Shown in pieces: positions 40,944 to 53,600 of a stretch of DNA of 64,000 nt (position 1 is its first letter; every line of letters begins with the position of its first letter). The position numbers were made by a program, and so were the translations under genes. The notes under the pieces were generated by a model, which did not search any database, was not told the origin of the DNA, and saw only the letters and a list, made by a program, of their open reading frames with translations. The DNA is from Pterobdella sp. o SKG-2022 (lineage: Eukaryota; Annelida; Clitellata; Hirudinida; Piscicolidae), in assembly GCA_964035795.1 (NCBI GenBank), contig OZ038321.1:23075707-23139706 (forward strand). The letters run 5' to 3'.

Positions 40944-42414
40944 CAATTTCTATTTGTTATTTCATCTCGAAATCTGCATTCTTCATAACATTTTTGTTAT
41001 TGTGAATATATTTTGATCGATGAACATGTTTTTCTTCAGTTTTCTTGTCATGTCTTCTCGCAAACTTAATTTCATCGAATAGAACATGTCTTCATAAAAA
41101 AGACTAAGCAGTCATTTGTATTTGAAAATTGAAATTATTTTGGCATTTTTAATAACAAATCGCCATAAAAATAAAGTAAACATTATTTTACATTATCTTT
41201 GAAGATTTAATCACATTTCAAAATCAATGTATATCTTTTAAAATGAGAATGTGTAAATAAACTTTGAAATTTAGTTCAGTTGGAAAAACTCGACAAATTC
41301 ATTTTGAAGAGCATTTTTTGACTAACAAATTAATGATTCATAACCTCAAATATAAAAACTTGTGAAATAACTAAGAAATATTTCTATGAAAAAGCCATAT
41401 CAACAAAAAAAATGGTCAAGTGCAAAAAAATCTAATTCGGTTGTAATAGAGTACATAAAAGCTTTACTATAACTAAATTTGATTTAAGCGCTATAAAAAA
41501 GCTTGAATAACCGTGAAAAAAAACAAAATAATGAAAACTTGTGAATAAAAAATATATAACCGATTAAAAATTTGGTGCGATAAACTATTGACATGAAAAT
41601 ACTGGAAAAAATTCAGAGAAAAATCATTTCGAATTTTGAAAATATGTGCATCGACAAAAAAATATGGGGCAAATGACTGAAGTGGATAAATGTTATGAGG
41701 AAGAGAGGAGGTGTGAGTGAAAAATAAATGGAAAAGTTGAGTAGCTTGTACGACTCAACTATTCCATTTCATACAACTCAGCAGTATTGAAGCAGACGAT
41801 GAAAAGGCATTAGTTTTCCCCAAACAACACATGTCAACAAAGTGAACTGTCACCGTTAACATAACATAACATAACTGAATTTAAAGTGGTTCAGTAGACT
41901 AGAGTCTGTGTGAGAACCACTGCTAACTTTAAAGCTAAAATTATTTGCTTCGGTGGATAGTTTTTACTCAAAACAATCTTTTTCCAAGCTTTTCAGATTT
42001 ATTTGATATATGAGTATTCAAATGGTTTCAATTGCTTTTTAGAACCATTACATTTGTGGATCAAATACTTGTTTTGAATCACTGGCAATAACAATCTCTC
42101 AATAACATTTTTCATCATCAGGTACATTTGAATAAACTGTTTATTTAAATAAACCTGATGATGAAAAACGTGTTTTGGAGATATATTCAAATGAATTGAA
42201 TATTTACGTTTGGCTCGAAGACTTGCAATGTTTTGGAGAATTATGATGGCAAATTTAAAGATTTGTTTTGTTTATAAAAAAATGTTTGAAAATTTGTATG
42301 CTTTCTACTGAATAAAAAGTTTTGTTATGAACTGTTATTGATAAATACACATTTATTTCTTTACAATCTTTTTACCAGTAATAATTTCATTAATAGGAAG
42401 ATAGAACTGGCAAA

Positions 42415-42512
42415 TTATCCTTTGTGTTCAAGAGCTTTTAGTTGCGTCAGAGAAGTTTCAATAACTTGTAGGCAAGATTGGGGAGTCAGGTTGTTTAAAT
42501 GAGCAAAAATAC
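42415..42512 (-). pseudogene. GFPT: GFPT exon 2 pseudo-exon, copy 2
   Basis: Identical to the pseudo-exon at 38775-38872, with the same TAA after KALEHKG. Carried by the second tandem unit. Confidence 0.85.
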
Positions 42513-42648
42513 CTTGAATTGAACACTCAAGAGTTTTGTGATGAGAATAATTCAGAGTTAAAAACATATATTCAAATAAAAACACTAAATTTTTTTAGTC
42601 TACAAAGTTTGCCGTAGTGGAAGTTTACGTTTACTATAAAAAGCATAA

Positions 42649-42819
42649 GGAGACGCATGTTAAATGAAAATATTGGTGGCAAGAAGAGCAATCTCTGCCT
42701 GGTTTTCTCCGATTTGTTTTACCACATGTGCCACACTGTTCTTCTTTGATTGAAATGGTGTGTGTAGAAGAGTTCTGGCGAGTTTTCAGCACTGCACGGT
42801 CTTTTTTCGTTGGCGCCAT
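42649..42819 (-). pseudogene. Truncated retroelement PHD-finger stub, copy 3 of the unit
   Basis: Identical to the stub at 39009-39179, again with its 3' part replaced by the end of the preceding unit. Confidence 0.9.
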
Positions 42820-43580
42820 GTTGCTTTATTATATTTTATATTAATTGAAAGTTGAAGTTTCAATTGCGAACAAGCTTTTTTTAATCCGATTGATTTTACC
42901 TGACTTATTGCGTCGGTACAAAAAATCTAACAAACTTCTCTTATTTGCAGTTTCAAACGATAACTGTAGCAGTAACCAACGGATTTAATTTTTTTGTAAC
43001 TGAAGTTGTGTATTTTGACTGTTCTTCTAACCAATATAATTCAGCAAAAATGACTGGAGCAACTAAAGTAAAGTAACATATACTTAGCTTGAAAAAGTAT
43101 AATTATTTTGTGCTTTTAACCGATTGATAGTCTTTACTCTAAAAAATTTAAATACCTAAGTTTTCGATCCATCATTCTAGCAAAATAGAGGTGTAACTAT
43201 TCTGTTTTCAAACTGTTTCAATAAGATTTTATTCGACATAAAGCACTATTTTTCCCAATGGCACGAAGCTTTTCGACCTCACATTATCAAACATAATATT
43301 GTTTTTTATTTAAAGTATAAATAAGCATGGAAGTAGGAAGATTTTATTTATTCAAAGTTCATATTTATGCTTAAAACTACATCAGGAAGATCGTAAATTG
43401 AGAAGGTTGTTTTGAGAATCATTTAATTCCCGCCATTAAACTATGCCTTGATGACGAAGGGCCGAGGGGAGTATTGTTTTTATTCATCAAATTCGTTTTT
43501 CATTAACTTTTTTAAAGCTAAAAATTTGTTTAATGTTTTTTTTAAATGCCAAAATACATGTAGAAAGCCATCAAAAACGT

Positions 43581-44345
43581 TCAGTCTGTAGTATCGGCTT
43601 CACACAAACTACATTGTTCAGTGGAACACTTATGATCATTCCACTTCTTGTTTTCAAAAACCTGCAAGCAAGCTTGAACGTTTTGTGGGCTTCCATTTGG
43701 TTCTCCTGAATTCCAGTTGGTGTATCCATCACAACCAAACACGCCTGGGTTTTCGGGGTCGAAATCAGCTATGGACGTTCTGAGCCAAATAACTTTTTGC
43801 TCGCTCACGACACCTCCAACCCAAGCATTGTTGTCACCACCGGAGCAAAATTCTTTTAATTTTAAAATTAATCTGTTAATTAAACTCATTTTCAAAAAAT
43901 ATATACTTTTTTCAAAGAATAAATAAAATTACCACTGATATTAACATCGTTGAGAGCGTTTTGTTCCTCTTCATTTTTGATAACAGCCAATCGCCCACCT
44001 ATGCTTTTACAATAAGCTTTGGCGTCTGTCCAAGATTTCTTTTCACTCACTTTTTTGAAACATTTTGCACCGTGAGAGTCGAAACCTTCAGGGCAGCCTG
44101 AAATCAATATACCATTATGTTAGGTTAAGCTTTTAATAGAATTGTTAGAGCAAAACTCTGGTCATTTTGATGAGTTCAAAACTATCATATTCATGTCATA
44201 AAGATAAAAAAAAGCTTCGAAATTGAGAAATTTGATTAAAAACTTTAGAAAACTATCTTATTGGTTAAATAACAGTATTATTACCGGCATGGACTGTCAC
44301 GAAGAAGACCAAGACACAAACAGAGAAAATCCCTTTTGAAAACAT
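43581..44345 (-). CDS. Secreted C-type lectin, copy 3
   Basis: Exons 44285-44345, 43933-44097 and 43581-43852; protein identical to copies 1 and 2. It is the only copy whose upstream unit end is followed by unique DNA (from 46291), so its distal upstream context differs from that of the other copies beyond about 1.9 kb. Confidence 0.9.
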
Positions 44346-44574
44346 CTGTGTAAATTAATATTATACTGAATAGTTATTATTCAAAACTTAATTTCATGCT
44401 TTTATTAAATAATGATGCATGCATGGGAGTCGACCATCAGTCGCCCAATTGGTAGCGCAATAGGTATGTTTTACACGGTGCTACTCTTTGAGTACCAATA
44501 CATAGATAATAATGAGAATAAATAATATAAACTAACAGTTGAATCTGCTGGATGAAAGGCACCTTCTAGTTGCT

Positions 44575-44583
44575 CTTTTTATA
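44575..44583 (-). promoter_or_regulatory. TATA box of lectin copy 3
   Basis: TATAAAAAG, same spacing as in copies 1 and 2. Confidence 0.5.
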
Positions 44584-46054
44584 CAATTTCTATTTGTTAT
44601 TTCATCTCGAAATCTGCATTCTTCATAACATTTTTGTTATTGTGAATATATTTTGATCGATGAACATGTTTTTCTTCAGTTTTCTTGTCATGTCTTCTCG
44701 CAAACTTAATTTCATCGAATAGAACATGTCTTCATAAAAAAGACTAAGCAGTCATTTGTATTTGAAAATTGAAATTATTTTGGCATTTTTAATAACAAAT
44801 CGCCATAAAAATAAAGTAAACATTATTTTACATTATCTTTGAAGATTTAATCACATTTCAAAATCAATGTATATCTTTTAAAATGAGAATGTGTAAATAA
44901 ACTTTGAAATTTAGTTCAGTTGGAAAAACTCGACAAATTCATTTTGAAGAGCATTTTTTGACTAACAAATTAATGATTCATAACCTCAAATATAAAAACT
45001 TGTGAAATAACTAAGAAATATTTCTATGAAAAAGCCATATCAACAAAAAAAATGGTCAAGTGCAAAAAAATCTAATTCGGTTGTAATAGAGTACATAAAA
45101 GCTTTACTATAACTAAATTTGATTTAAGCGCTATAAAAAAGCTTGAATAACCGTGAAAAAAAACAAAATAATGAAAACTTGTGAATAAAAAATATATAAC
45201 CGATTAAAAATTTGGTGCGATAAACTATTGACATGAAAATACTGGAAAAAATTCAGAGAAAAATCATTTCGAATTTTGAAAATATGTGCATCGACAAAAA
45301 AATATGGGGCAAATGACTGAAGTGGATAAATGTTATGAGGAAGAGAGGAGGTGTGAGTGAAAAATAAATGGAAAAGTTGAGTAGCTTGTACGACTCAACT
45401 ATTCCATTTCATACAACTCAGCAGTATTGAAGCAGACGATGAAAAGGCATTAGTTTTCCCCAAACAACACATGTCAACAAAGTGAACTGTCACCGTTAAC
45501 ATAACATAACATAACTGAATTTAAAGTGGTTCAGTAGACTAGAGTCTGTGTGAGAACCACTGCTAACTTTAAAGCTAAAATTATTTGCTTCGGTGGATAG
45601 TTTTTACTCAAAACAATCTTTTTCCAAGCTTTTCAGATTTATTTGATATATGAGTATTCAAATGGTTTCAATTGCTTTTTAGAACCATTACATTTGTGGA
45701 TCAAATACTTGTTTTGAATCACTGGCAATAACAATCTCTCAATAACATTTTTCATCATCAGGTACATTTGAATAAACTGTTTATTTAAATAAACCTGATG
45801 ATGAAAAACGTGTTTTGGAGATATATTCAAATGAATTGAATATTTACGTTTGGCTCGAAGACTTGCAATGTTTTGGAGAATTATGATGGCAAATTTAAAG
45901 ATTTGTTTTGTTTATAAAAAAATGTTTGAAAATTTGTATGCTTTCTACTGAATAAAAAGTTTTGTTATGAACTGTTATTGATAAATACACATTTATTTCT
46001 TTACAATCTTTTTACCAGTAATAATTTCATTAATAGGAAGATAGAACTGGCAAA

Positions 46055-46152
46055 TTATCCTTTGTGTTCAAGAGCTTTTAGTTGCGTCAGAGAAGTTTCA
46101 ATAACTTGTAGGCAAGATTGGGGAGTCAGGTTGTTTAAATGAGCAAAAATAC
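46055..46152 (-). pseudogene. GFPT: GFPT exon 2 pseudo-exon, copy 3
   Basis: Third identical copy, 138 bp before the end of the tandem array. Confidence 0.85.
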
Positions 46153-46499
46153 CTTGAATTGAACACTCAAGAGTTTTGTGATGAGAATAATTCAGAGTTA
46201 AAAACATATATTCAAATAAAAACACTAAATTTTTTTAGTCTACAAAGTTTGCCGTAGTGGAAGTTTACGTTTACTATAAAAAGCATAAGGTTTTTTTCCC
46301 TGACAAATAGGATTGATGCAGAAAGGACCAATTATAGGGTTTGTCAGAAAAAAATGCAGTATCTACAGTGTGTTATAATGTTGTTATATGTTATGAGATT
46401 TTTATTCCTTCAAGTCTCATTTTATTGCCTGTTCCATAGGATTGGAAACTTTTCAAATAACCATATTTCAACATTTTTGAACTTTAATGACCTTCCGAA

Positions 46500-46860
46500 T
46501 TGCCTCAGAAGTTGATGGCATTGGATTATTACAATGGAAAACGACTTCTAACCAATTATGATGGGTGGGATGATGATGCAGAAGATATAACTGTTTTGCC
46601 TCTCAGATGACCCACCCAAATGGTTTTCTTCTTTGATTGCTTTTGAAGGCTGTGTTGGATGCAAAAAGGTTGTTTTCTTGCATGAACTCTTCCAAAATCA
46701 ACCCATTGTTATTCTGGCAATCTTTGTTATGACCTCCTTGTGTACTTGACTTATTTTTCCCAATTTCTAGACCATTTCTAAATAATAATTAATTCTTAAT
46801 GTCCTTATGGTCATTTATAGTAGGGTTTTGCATTTTAATTAAGAACGTTTCCAGCATCCT
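46500..46860 (-). mobile_element. Probable endonuclease-region relic of a non-LTR retrotransposon
   Basis: The minus strand gives a fragment in the style of AP-endonuclease domains of LINE ORF2: GGHNKDCQNNNGLILEEF, then MQENNLFASNTAF. The usual pattern is N-G-x-x-L-x-x-F...NNL...NT.F. The frame then breaks. The adjacent frame carries further hydrophobic pieces but no intact catalytic motif. It is short and weak; assignment rests on that one motif block. Confidence 0.45.
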
Positions 46861-48462
46861 TTTATTCCTCCAATCTTCCAAGGCACGCATCAAGGTTTTC
46901 CACGAAAATTTATATGTAGGTTACTTCGATATGTGTTTTGCTTGTTCTCAATAAGCTATATTCATATATTTTTCATTGAATCAAACCATTTTGCATTGGT
47001 CTCGTCCAGCATTGCGTTTCCCAGTGCTTCGTAATTTGATGTTCATCATCAGGTTGCCAAAATGATTTGTTGATTTTTCCTTTCTTTCCTACTTTTTCAT
47101 CAGAGGTTGCTGCAAATGGAATTTCGAGGCTATCTCTCTTCGATGACAAATACAAAATGTTTAAATGAGATTCTCATTGAGATATTCACCCTAATGATTT
47201 ATGACAAAATTGAATATGAAAAAAATTTAGTTTGAATAAAAATGTATCAAAAAAATTTCGTCATTCCATGAGTTATTTATTTAAAAAATTACAAAGCAAT
47301 GATACATGATGTCTTGAAAGAATTTTGTTAATATATTTCGATTTTACTACCTGGCTCAGTTGATAGTATATAAAAAACAATTGAAAAAGTTTTAAGCCAG
47401 ACGGCAAAAAGCCGTTATGAGGAGAATAGGAGGTGTTATATACCACATTGTATCAATCTGCCGACCTACTTCACGCATGCATTTAATATCATAGGAATAT
47501 TTTACCAAAATGGAGTAATACATATCCAAAAAATAAATTTAATGAAATTTAAGCAAAAAATTTACTTTTTTTTAAATTCAAAACTTTCTATTGTGCTAAA
47601 TTGATTTATTAAGATTATGACACTGAAGAGATTGCAAATTAGAAAAGACCGGAAACGCAGTGCAATGGGGAAATTTCAAAAGTGGCGCCAGAAGCGTCAA
47701 AACAAGATGGTCGACAAGCGTTTATTGTGCGTTTGATGATGCAATTAAAGATTTTTTCTTCAATAAAATTTTTAAAAAATAGAGTATTTCAAAGTGAACT
47801 GAATAAAAATGCAATAACAGCACCGTCTAAGAAGTATATGATTACATTTTTTCTGTATTTATTTTAAAACTAAAAAAGACTTTAGGTACAAAATTTTTCA
47901 ACTAGGTATGAAGTGAAACGTTAAAACAAAAAAAAGGATACTTCCGCTTATAAAACTAACTGTTGAGTTTGAATGTTTTCCGTAATCCCTTAACAGTTTA
48001 AAATTTCTATAAAAAAACTTTCATTTCTCCAATACTAGGAATGCTTTTATAGAATTGTCTTTCGAATAAACAAGTTTTTGGAAAAATTATTATTATATTG
48101 ATTTTTCAACTCGAAAATAATGCAGTTTTTAGACGAATTTATTTTTTCGATCGACTACAATTTTCGACAATCTAAATCTTTCTACAACAAATAGTATTGA
48201 AAGAAGATTCATTCAAAGTTTTAAAAAACTTTATAGAGACTCCCACGAATGTGTGTATAATGATTGAGAGAAAAGAACGTTCTTCACTTCAAGTGATGGT
48301 TTTGGGCCTGTTTTGTTGATGTCAGTCTCTGGCTTGGTGCCTCACTACACACCATACTACAAGATCAAGCCTTAACTGAGTTACACAACCCTTCCGAGCT
48401 CACATACCTACCTTCACTGCAATCAACCAGGAACAAGTCAACATAAATCAAATATTATCTAT

Positions 48463-48607
48463 AAAACACCAATTTGAGGAATTCATACATATATTCAAAA
48501 GAAAAGCTATAAGTTTAGAAAAGTATGTTCTTACCATGAAACATTAGCGTACTTACTTCATTTCTAATAAATGCATGATCTCTTCAAATAATGTTCTATA
48601 GATAAAT
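48463..48607. repeat. Foldback family B, copy 3
   Basis: Left end TATCTATAAAACACCAATTTGAGGAATTCATAC with AAGCTATAA; right end TCAAATAATGTTCTATAGATA. Same termini and similar length (about 145 bp) as the copy at 29083-29225, with a more diverged middle. Confidence 0.65.
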
Positions 48608-49589
48608 ACTATTTTAAAAATTCATAAGATGTCTTTGTAAAGAAAAAACAAATGTCTTAGTTGAAAAAAATTTTATAATATATAGAAATATGATCGAAAA
48701 ATTATTTTCAAATTGAACAATCATTTTACAAAAATAGAATAAACCCTTGAAAAATGTACTTAAAAATAATAAATTAACAATAGCATAAACCAACAATCAA
48801 TTTAAAAATAACACATCGAAACGAGAATAGAGAAGAAACAATTGACAAATTGTCAAAGAATGTTATATGAACATTGAAACAAATTTGCATATATGTCTAA
48901 AGAAGCTCTGACAAAATAAAAATTACAATGATTCAGAAAGTCAAGGAATCTTGATGTTACACAGCATAATAACCAATAACTAATGTATTTCAAAGAAATT
49001 TTTGAAAAAGATGCATTAAACGAACTAATATTAATTGTACGTAAAATACTTAAAACAATTACGACATTCCCTAAAAAAGCGTTGTAAAACCACTTTTCTA
49101 TCTATATCTCATGTTCAAGAGTTCTAACTAACCAACCAAATGAGCTAACTACTTAATTAAAGACAGCTTTGAAACTAAGAGAAGTATGAATTGATAAAGT
49201 AGGCCCATCAATGCTCTAAGATTTTGTAATTCCTAAAGACCTACATGGTCCTGCTTGGACGATAAGACCCCGGTTACATTTTTTTAGCTGAAAAAGATAT
49301 AGAAAACATATCTAAGCTTCTTCTTAATAAAAATATTGAAGTTGTATCATGCTTTTATGATGACATCAACTCTAGTGACTTGAGTTCTCCTAAAAGAAAG
49401 GTAACAAAAGCTTATCTGCAACTGTCACCGTAAGCTCTTCTGTTAAACAAAATCTTCAAAAGCGAGCAATTTATTAACAGCATTAACCCCAACTAATCCA
49501 ACAATATCAATACTAAAACGATCCACATTAATAAAACCTCAAACTTACATCCCTTATATACCACCAATTTCGGAAATTTTAGAACATTT

Positions 49590-49665
49590 TAACTACCAAA
49601 GTAAATACTGCAAACTATTTGAACACTAAAAATAATTTTATTAAGTACAATGCTTTTCGGATTAA
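49590..49665. repeat. Foldback family A, single arm
   Basis: CCAAAGTAAATACTGCAAACTATTTGAACACTAAAAATAATTTTATTAAGTACAATGCTTTT is the outer and inner arm of the family seen at 29967-30115. The matching second arm was not found. Confidence 0.65.
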
Positions 49666-50399
49666 ACCAATTTGCTCAAAAAATTTCATTTTTCTGGTTT
49701 TAGAAAATTTTTGTTGGCCACACCTTGGAAAAAACTCACGAGCCTCAAAACTACCTAAAAAAATTCAGAAATAAGTTAAAAACTCACGATTAGATTAAAC
49801 AATTATAATAAAATTCCTTCCGTTAGTTTTTATTTTTTACCACGGTAGATGGCAGCAGCGCATTCATTTTCCCCCACCAATAGTTAGGTCGAAGAGGTGA
49901 GTGCTTGAGAAATGCTTTTTAAAGAATAATATGACCGAATCTGTATTTTATTTTTCAAACTATAAGAAAATTAAATTTTTATAGTAGCCCTTCTTGACAA
50001 AAAACTCCAAAAGATTAAAAATGAACGTATGAAATGGTTTTATCTTATCTGTTTGAGTGCATTTTTATTCGTCCATGGTCGATTCAATACTTGAAGATTC
50101 ACTGGTGTTTTATAAAATATTCGTATTTACTATCATATTTCCCTCAAGTTCTTTTGCTTCTAATCAAATATTGATTTTTCGATTTCATTTATTTGAAAGT
50201 TTCAAATAGTTTAATATATATATGTATGGTGTTTAACGTAGATTTTTTAAATGAAACTTTCTAAAAATTATTATTGTTGGAAGCTGGGAGATGAGATTTG
50301 ATATTTTTTTCAAAAATGACTACGAAAGCAGATGAAATAAAAAAAATTCCAATGAAAATGTGAAAACAAGTTTGTTAAAAGAAATCAGTCTTTTTGGAT

Positions 50400-50660
50400 G
50401 AGTGCGGAAATAGAATACCTTATGGTCTTTTGATTGAGAAAATAAAAAACACCTTGGCCATTATTGATAGCACAAACTTCAAGTCAAGGTAATATGCTTC
50501 TCATTTTCTATTTTGGCTTTAATTGCAAATAAAACAAAACACAATAGATTGGACCAAAAGGGGATATACAAACTGAAATGTTCGTGCAATCCTTGAAAGT
50601 TTTACATTGGGCAGACAAGGGTCAATAATAAGAAGTCAAAGTAGTTTGAACTGGGCTAGT
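50400..50660 (+). mobile_element. GIY-YIG relic, probably of a Penelope-like or similar retroelement
   Basis: The plus strand encodes HNRLDQKGIYKLKCSCNP, a TGA, then KFYIGQTR. This is the GIY...YIG pair of the nuclease at the C terminus of many Penelope-like elements and some other retroelements (GIYKL.C.C...YIGQT). A preceding stretch (NTLAIIDSTNFKSR) is compatible. The frame is broken before and after, so it is dead. The family is an inference from motif style. Confidence 0.55.
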
Positions 50661-53600
50661 CTGATGAAGAAATTGAAGTGAAAAGGGTGAGAACTGCAGT
50701 GGTGAGCTTGATGGATGGTCCTTGGTTCAGAAAAAACCATGATTAAGATGAAATACCGTCCCAAAACTTTATAAGCTGTTTGTCACATAATATAAACCGA
50801 CTTGATGGTTTCAGCTTATTTGAAATCATTCGTAGAAACGAGCTTTTATTGCGTAAACGGAAAGTCATAAAGAACAATAAAAATTAATCCTAATCAACAT
50901 AAATGGAAAATAAAAAACCTCAACTTACATTCTAATGCTTCAACCCTATCAAACGTATTCATAGATCGATACAACTCTACATCCCTAATGAAGCATTACT
51001 GTTACGACATAAACAACTTGACACAACTTAGAATGCTCGACGGCAATCTAAACTAAACAAGTCTCGATAATATAACTATTATAGCAAGATTATACACCTC
51101 GTTAATTTCAAAAATAATTAAATCAATGAAGTTTAGATACTAAAAATTTATGATAATGTTGTACCTAGCAAAACTTATTTTTTTGTTAAACTATGTACCT
51201 TTAATCTAGCTCACTTTAAAAGACACATAAATAGATCGTTAAAAAAATTTAACGAATTTTTTGGGTTCATAAAAAGTTTGTGAGTCACTGTAAATAAATG
51301 TAAAAAAAATATTTTCAAAGATTATATAAAATTCCTGATTGGGTTTTTGTATTCAGCCCGTAAACGTGGAGAAATATTAAAGCCTCAGAATACCAAGTTG
51401 AAACAAGCGAAACTTAAGTGTTTATCTCAACCATTTACATTCTTTTCTTGTATCATATGTACTCATTTTTTACTATTTCAGTTTTGTTCTTTATCATTAT
51501 CATCATCATCTAATCTACACAAGTAAACGTTCAATGACAAGGTTGAATTCATCAAAAACCTGCTTCAATTTCGATAAATGTATTACAAACACTCAAATTT
51601 GAAGTTCAATTTGCTTATAAATTATGTTTCATGGCTGAAAGTTATAGTGGTTTAGTTATTACTCTATGGGTTTCATTAAATTTGTTTCTGGTACCAAAAA
51701 AATCAAGCTTTCGTTCATATTGAAACCACCTTCATATAAGGGGTCCATTTTATTGGAAACCTCTTCATATTAGGACCCTTTATACTAGAGACTTTATTTA
51801 TAATAGAAATCACTTATTTTGGAAGGAAGTCTTTTTATATGAGAAAGCTATTCATGTAAGAAGTCTTTATGCGCTTTTCATGATTTGTGATAGGTTTCAT
51901 GACTGCAATTTTCGAATTGCTTCTGTAGCAATGAGATTTAATTTAAATTTATATTCTCGTTTTGAATTGAAAATTTTCGAAAAATAAAATATACACCAAA
52001 ATTAAATTTCTTCTGCATAGTTCCAGAATAAAATAAATTTTATTCACTGTTGGTCTCCAAGGAATAATGGAATTTAGTCATCTTTTTGCAGACGATATCC
52101 GTAAAGTTTTTATTGACCTTGTAACGCACATTTGAGGCAAGCAAAAGGACTTTGTGTGGTTATACTGCTTGACAACTTAAGATGGAATGATTTTTCAAGA
52201 AATATAACCTGCTTCTATTGGGACTTTTTCATGCAATTGTGTTCAGGAAGAGATATTTTTGAGGGTTTTTGTTTGGAGATTTATTGCATAGTTCTGAGGA
52301 AAAATTATTTTCAAGATTTTCAATTTATATAATTTTAAAGGATTTAATACAAAAAATTATCTTGTTCATGAGAAGCACAACTAACGAATATAAAAAATTC
52401 TAAAGTTTCATTTGAAATGTTTCATTTGGAGTCATTTATTTGCCATTCTTCATTAAGCGTTGTAATCCCACAAAGCAGATGAAATAATAAAGTTTTTCAC
52501 ATATTTCATCAGTCAGAAGTCGGATTCAAGAATTTCCTTTTTTAAAAACATATGAATTATTTAAAATTCTAAAAATTTTGTTTTAAATTTTCAAACTTGT
52601 TTTACTAATTCCCTACTTTTTTTCAGAGTCGGTTTTCAGTAGTTCTACAAGCTATTAAATATTTAAAAATTGCCTAAAAATTTATTTATACTAGATGCTT
52701 TACAAAAGATATGCCTTTTTTCATTACAGCCCATCTTTTTAATAAACATTGAATCTGCTTCTAATTAATCGAAACATTGTAAAAAATTATCAAATTAAGT
52801 TTTGGGACTGCATTTCCAACAGATCCTCCATAAATCACATTAAACAGCAGGCTCTGATATTGCCTTCAATATAAGCACGAGGTGCACATTTTAAATATGG
52901 GAAACTTGATGAAAAAATATTTTTTTCTAATTCCATACACATCGCTGGCTCATAGAAACCGAGTGAACTGAGCAGATCAAGCGCTATATAAATGACAATT
53001 TTTGAAGTTTTTTTGTTTAAACACTATAATGAGGTGTTTTTCAAACATAATTTTTTTGGCAGAAACCATAATTTTCCGCAAGTTAGACCTTGTGAATAGG
53101 TATAAATTCTAATTCTTAGCTTGAGTTAGCTTCAAATAGAATTATAATTAATGTCCATAAAATCTCAAAAAAGTCTGATTTTCAAATATTTTTTTTGAAA
53201 TATTTAATTATTTACAATATGCAAATGTGTTGTTATTTTTTATTTCCTTTGTCAAAGTTTATTGGGGAGATTAATGCAAACGAGAATATATAGATGATAT
53301 TTCAGAGAATACATGATGAACATAAAAAAATATAACGGACTTTTCGACATTATATGAAAAAAAAGAAAATATTAATGATATTTATAGAAGATATGAATTT
53401 AAAAAATGATGTTTGTGCTTATTAAAATGATTAACGCTTGATAAAAAGCTTATTGAGTGCAAAACGAAAGTAATGTTTTATTTCGAAATTTATGGCATTA
53501 AAAACAGCAACGAGCTGGTATATTATAAAAATTGTTGCATATATAATCACCTGGTGCATTCCATATTACATCTGTATAAGTAACGTCCATATATATGCAA

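Larger units (their letters stand above)
35371..46290. repeat. Three tandem copies of a 3,640-bp unit
   Basis: Units are 35371-39010, 39011-42650 and 42651-46290, head to tail. Every block I compared is identical between copies, including introns and homopolymers. Each unit starts with AGACGCATGT inside the retroelement PHD coding region and ends ...AAGCATAAGG. Before the first unit stands CTCAGGGG, after the last TTTTTTTCCC, so the shared bases at the junction are only GG. Contents per unit: retroelement 5' stub, C-type lectin gene with TATA box, a hairpin repeat, and a broken GFPT exon-2 copy. This is a young tandem triplication or an assembly repeat; the 33 kb gap nearby makes the latter a real option. 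Confidence 0.97.
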
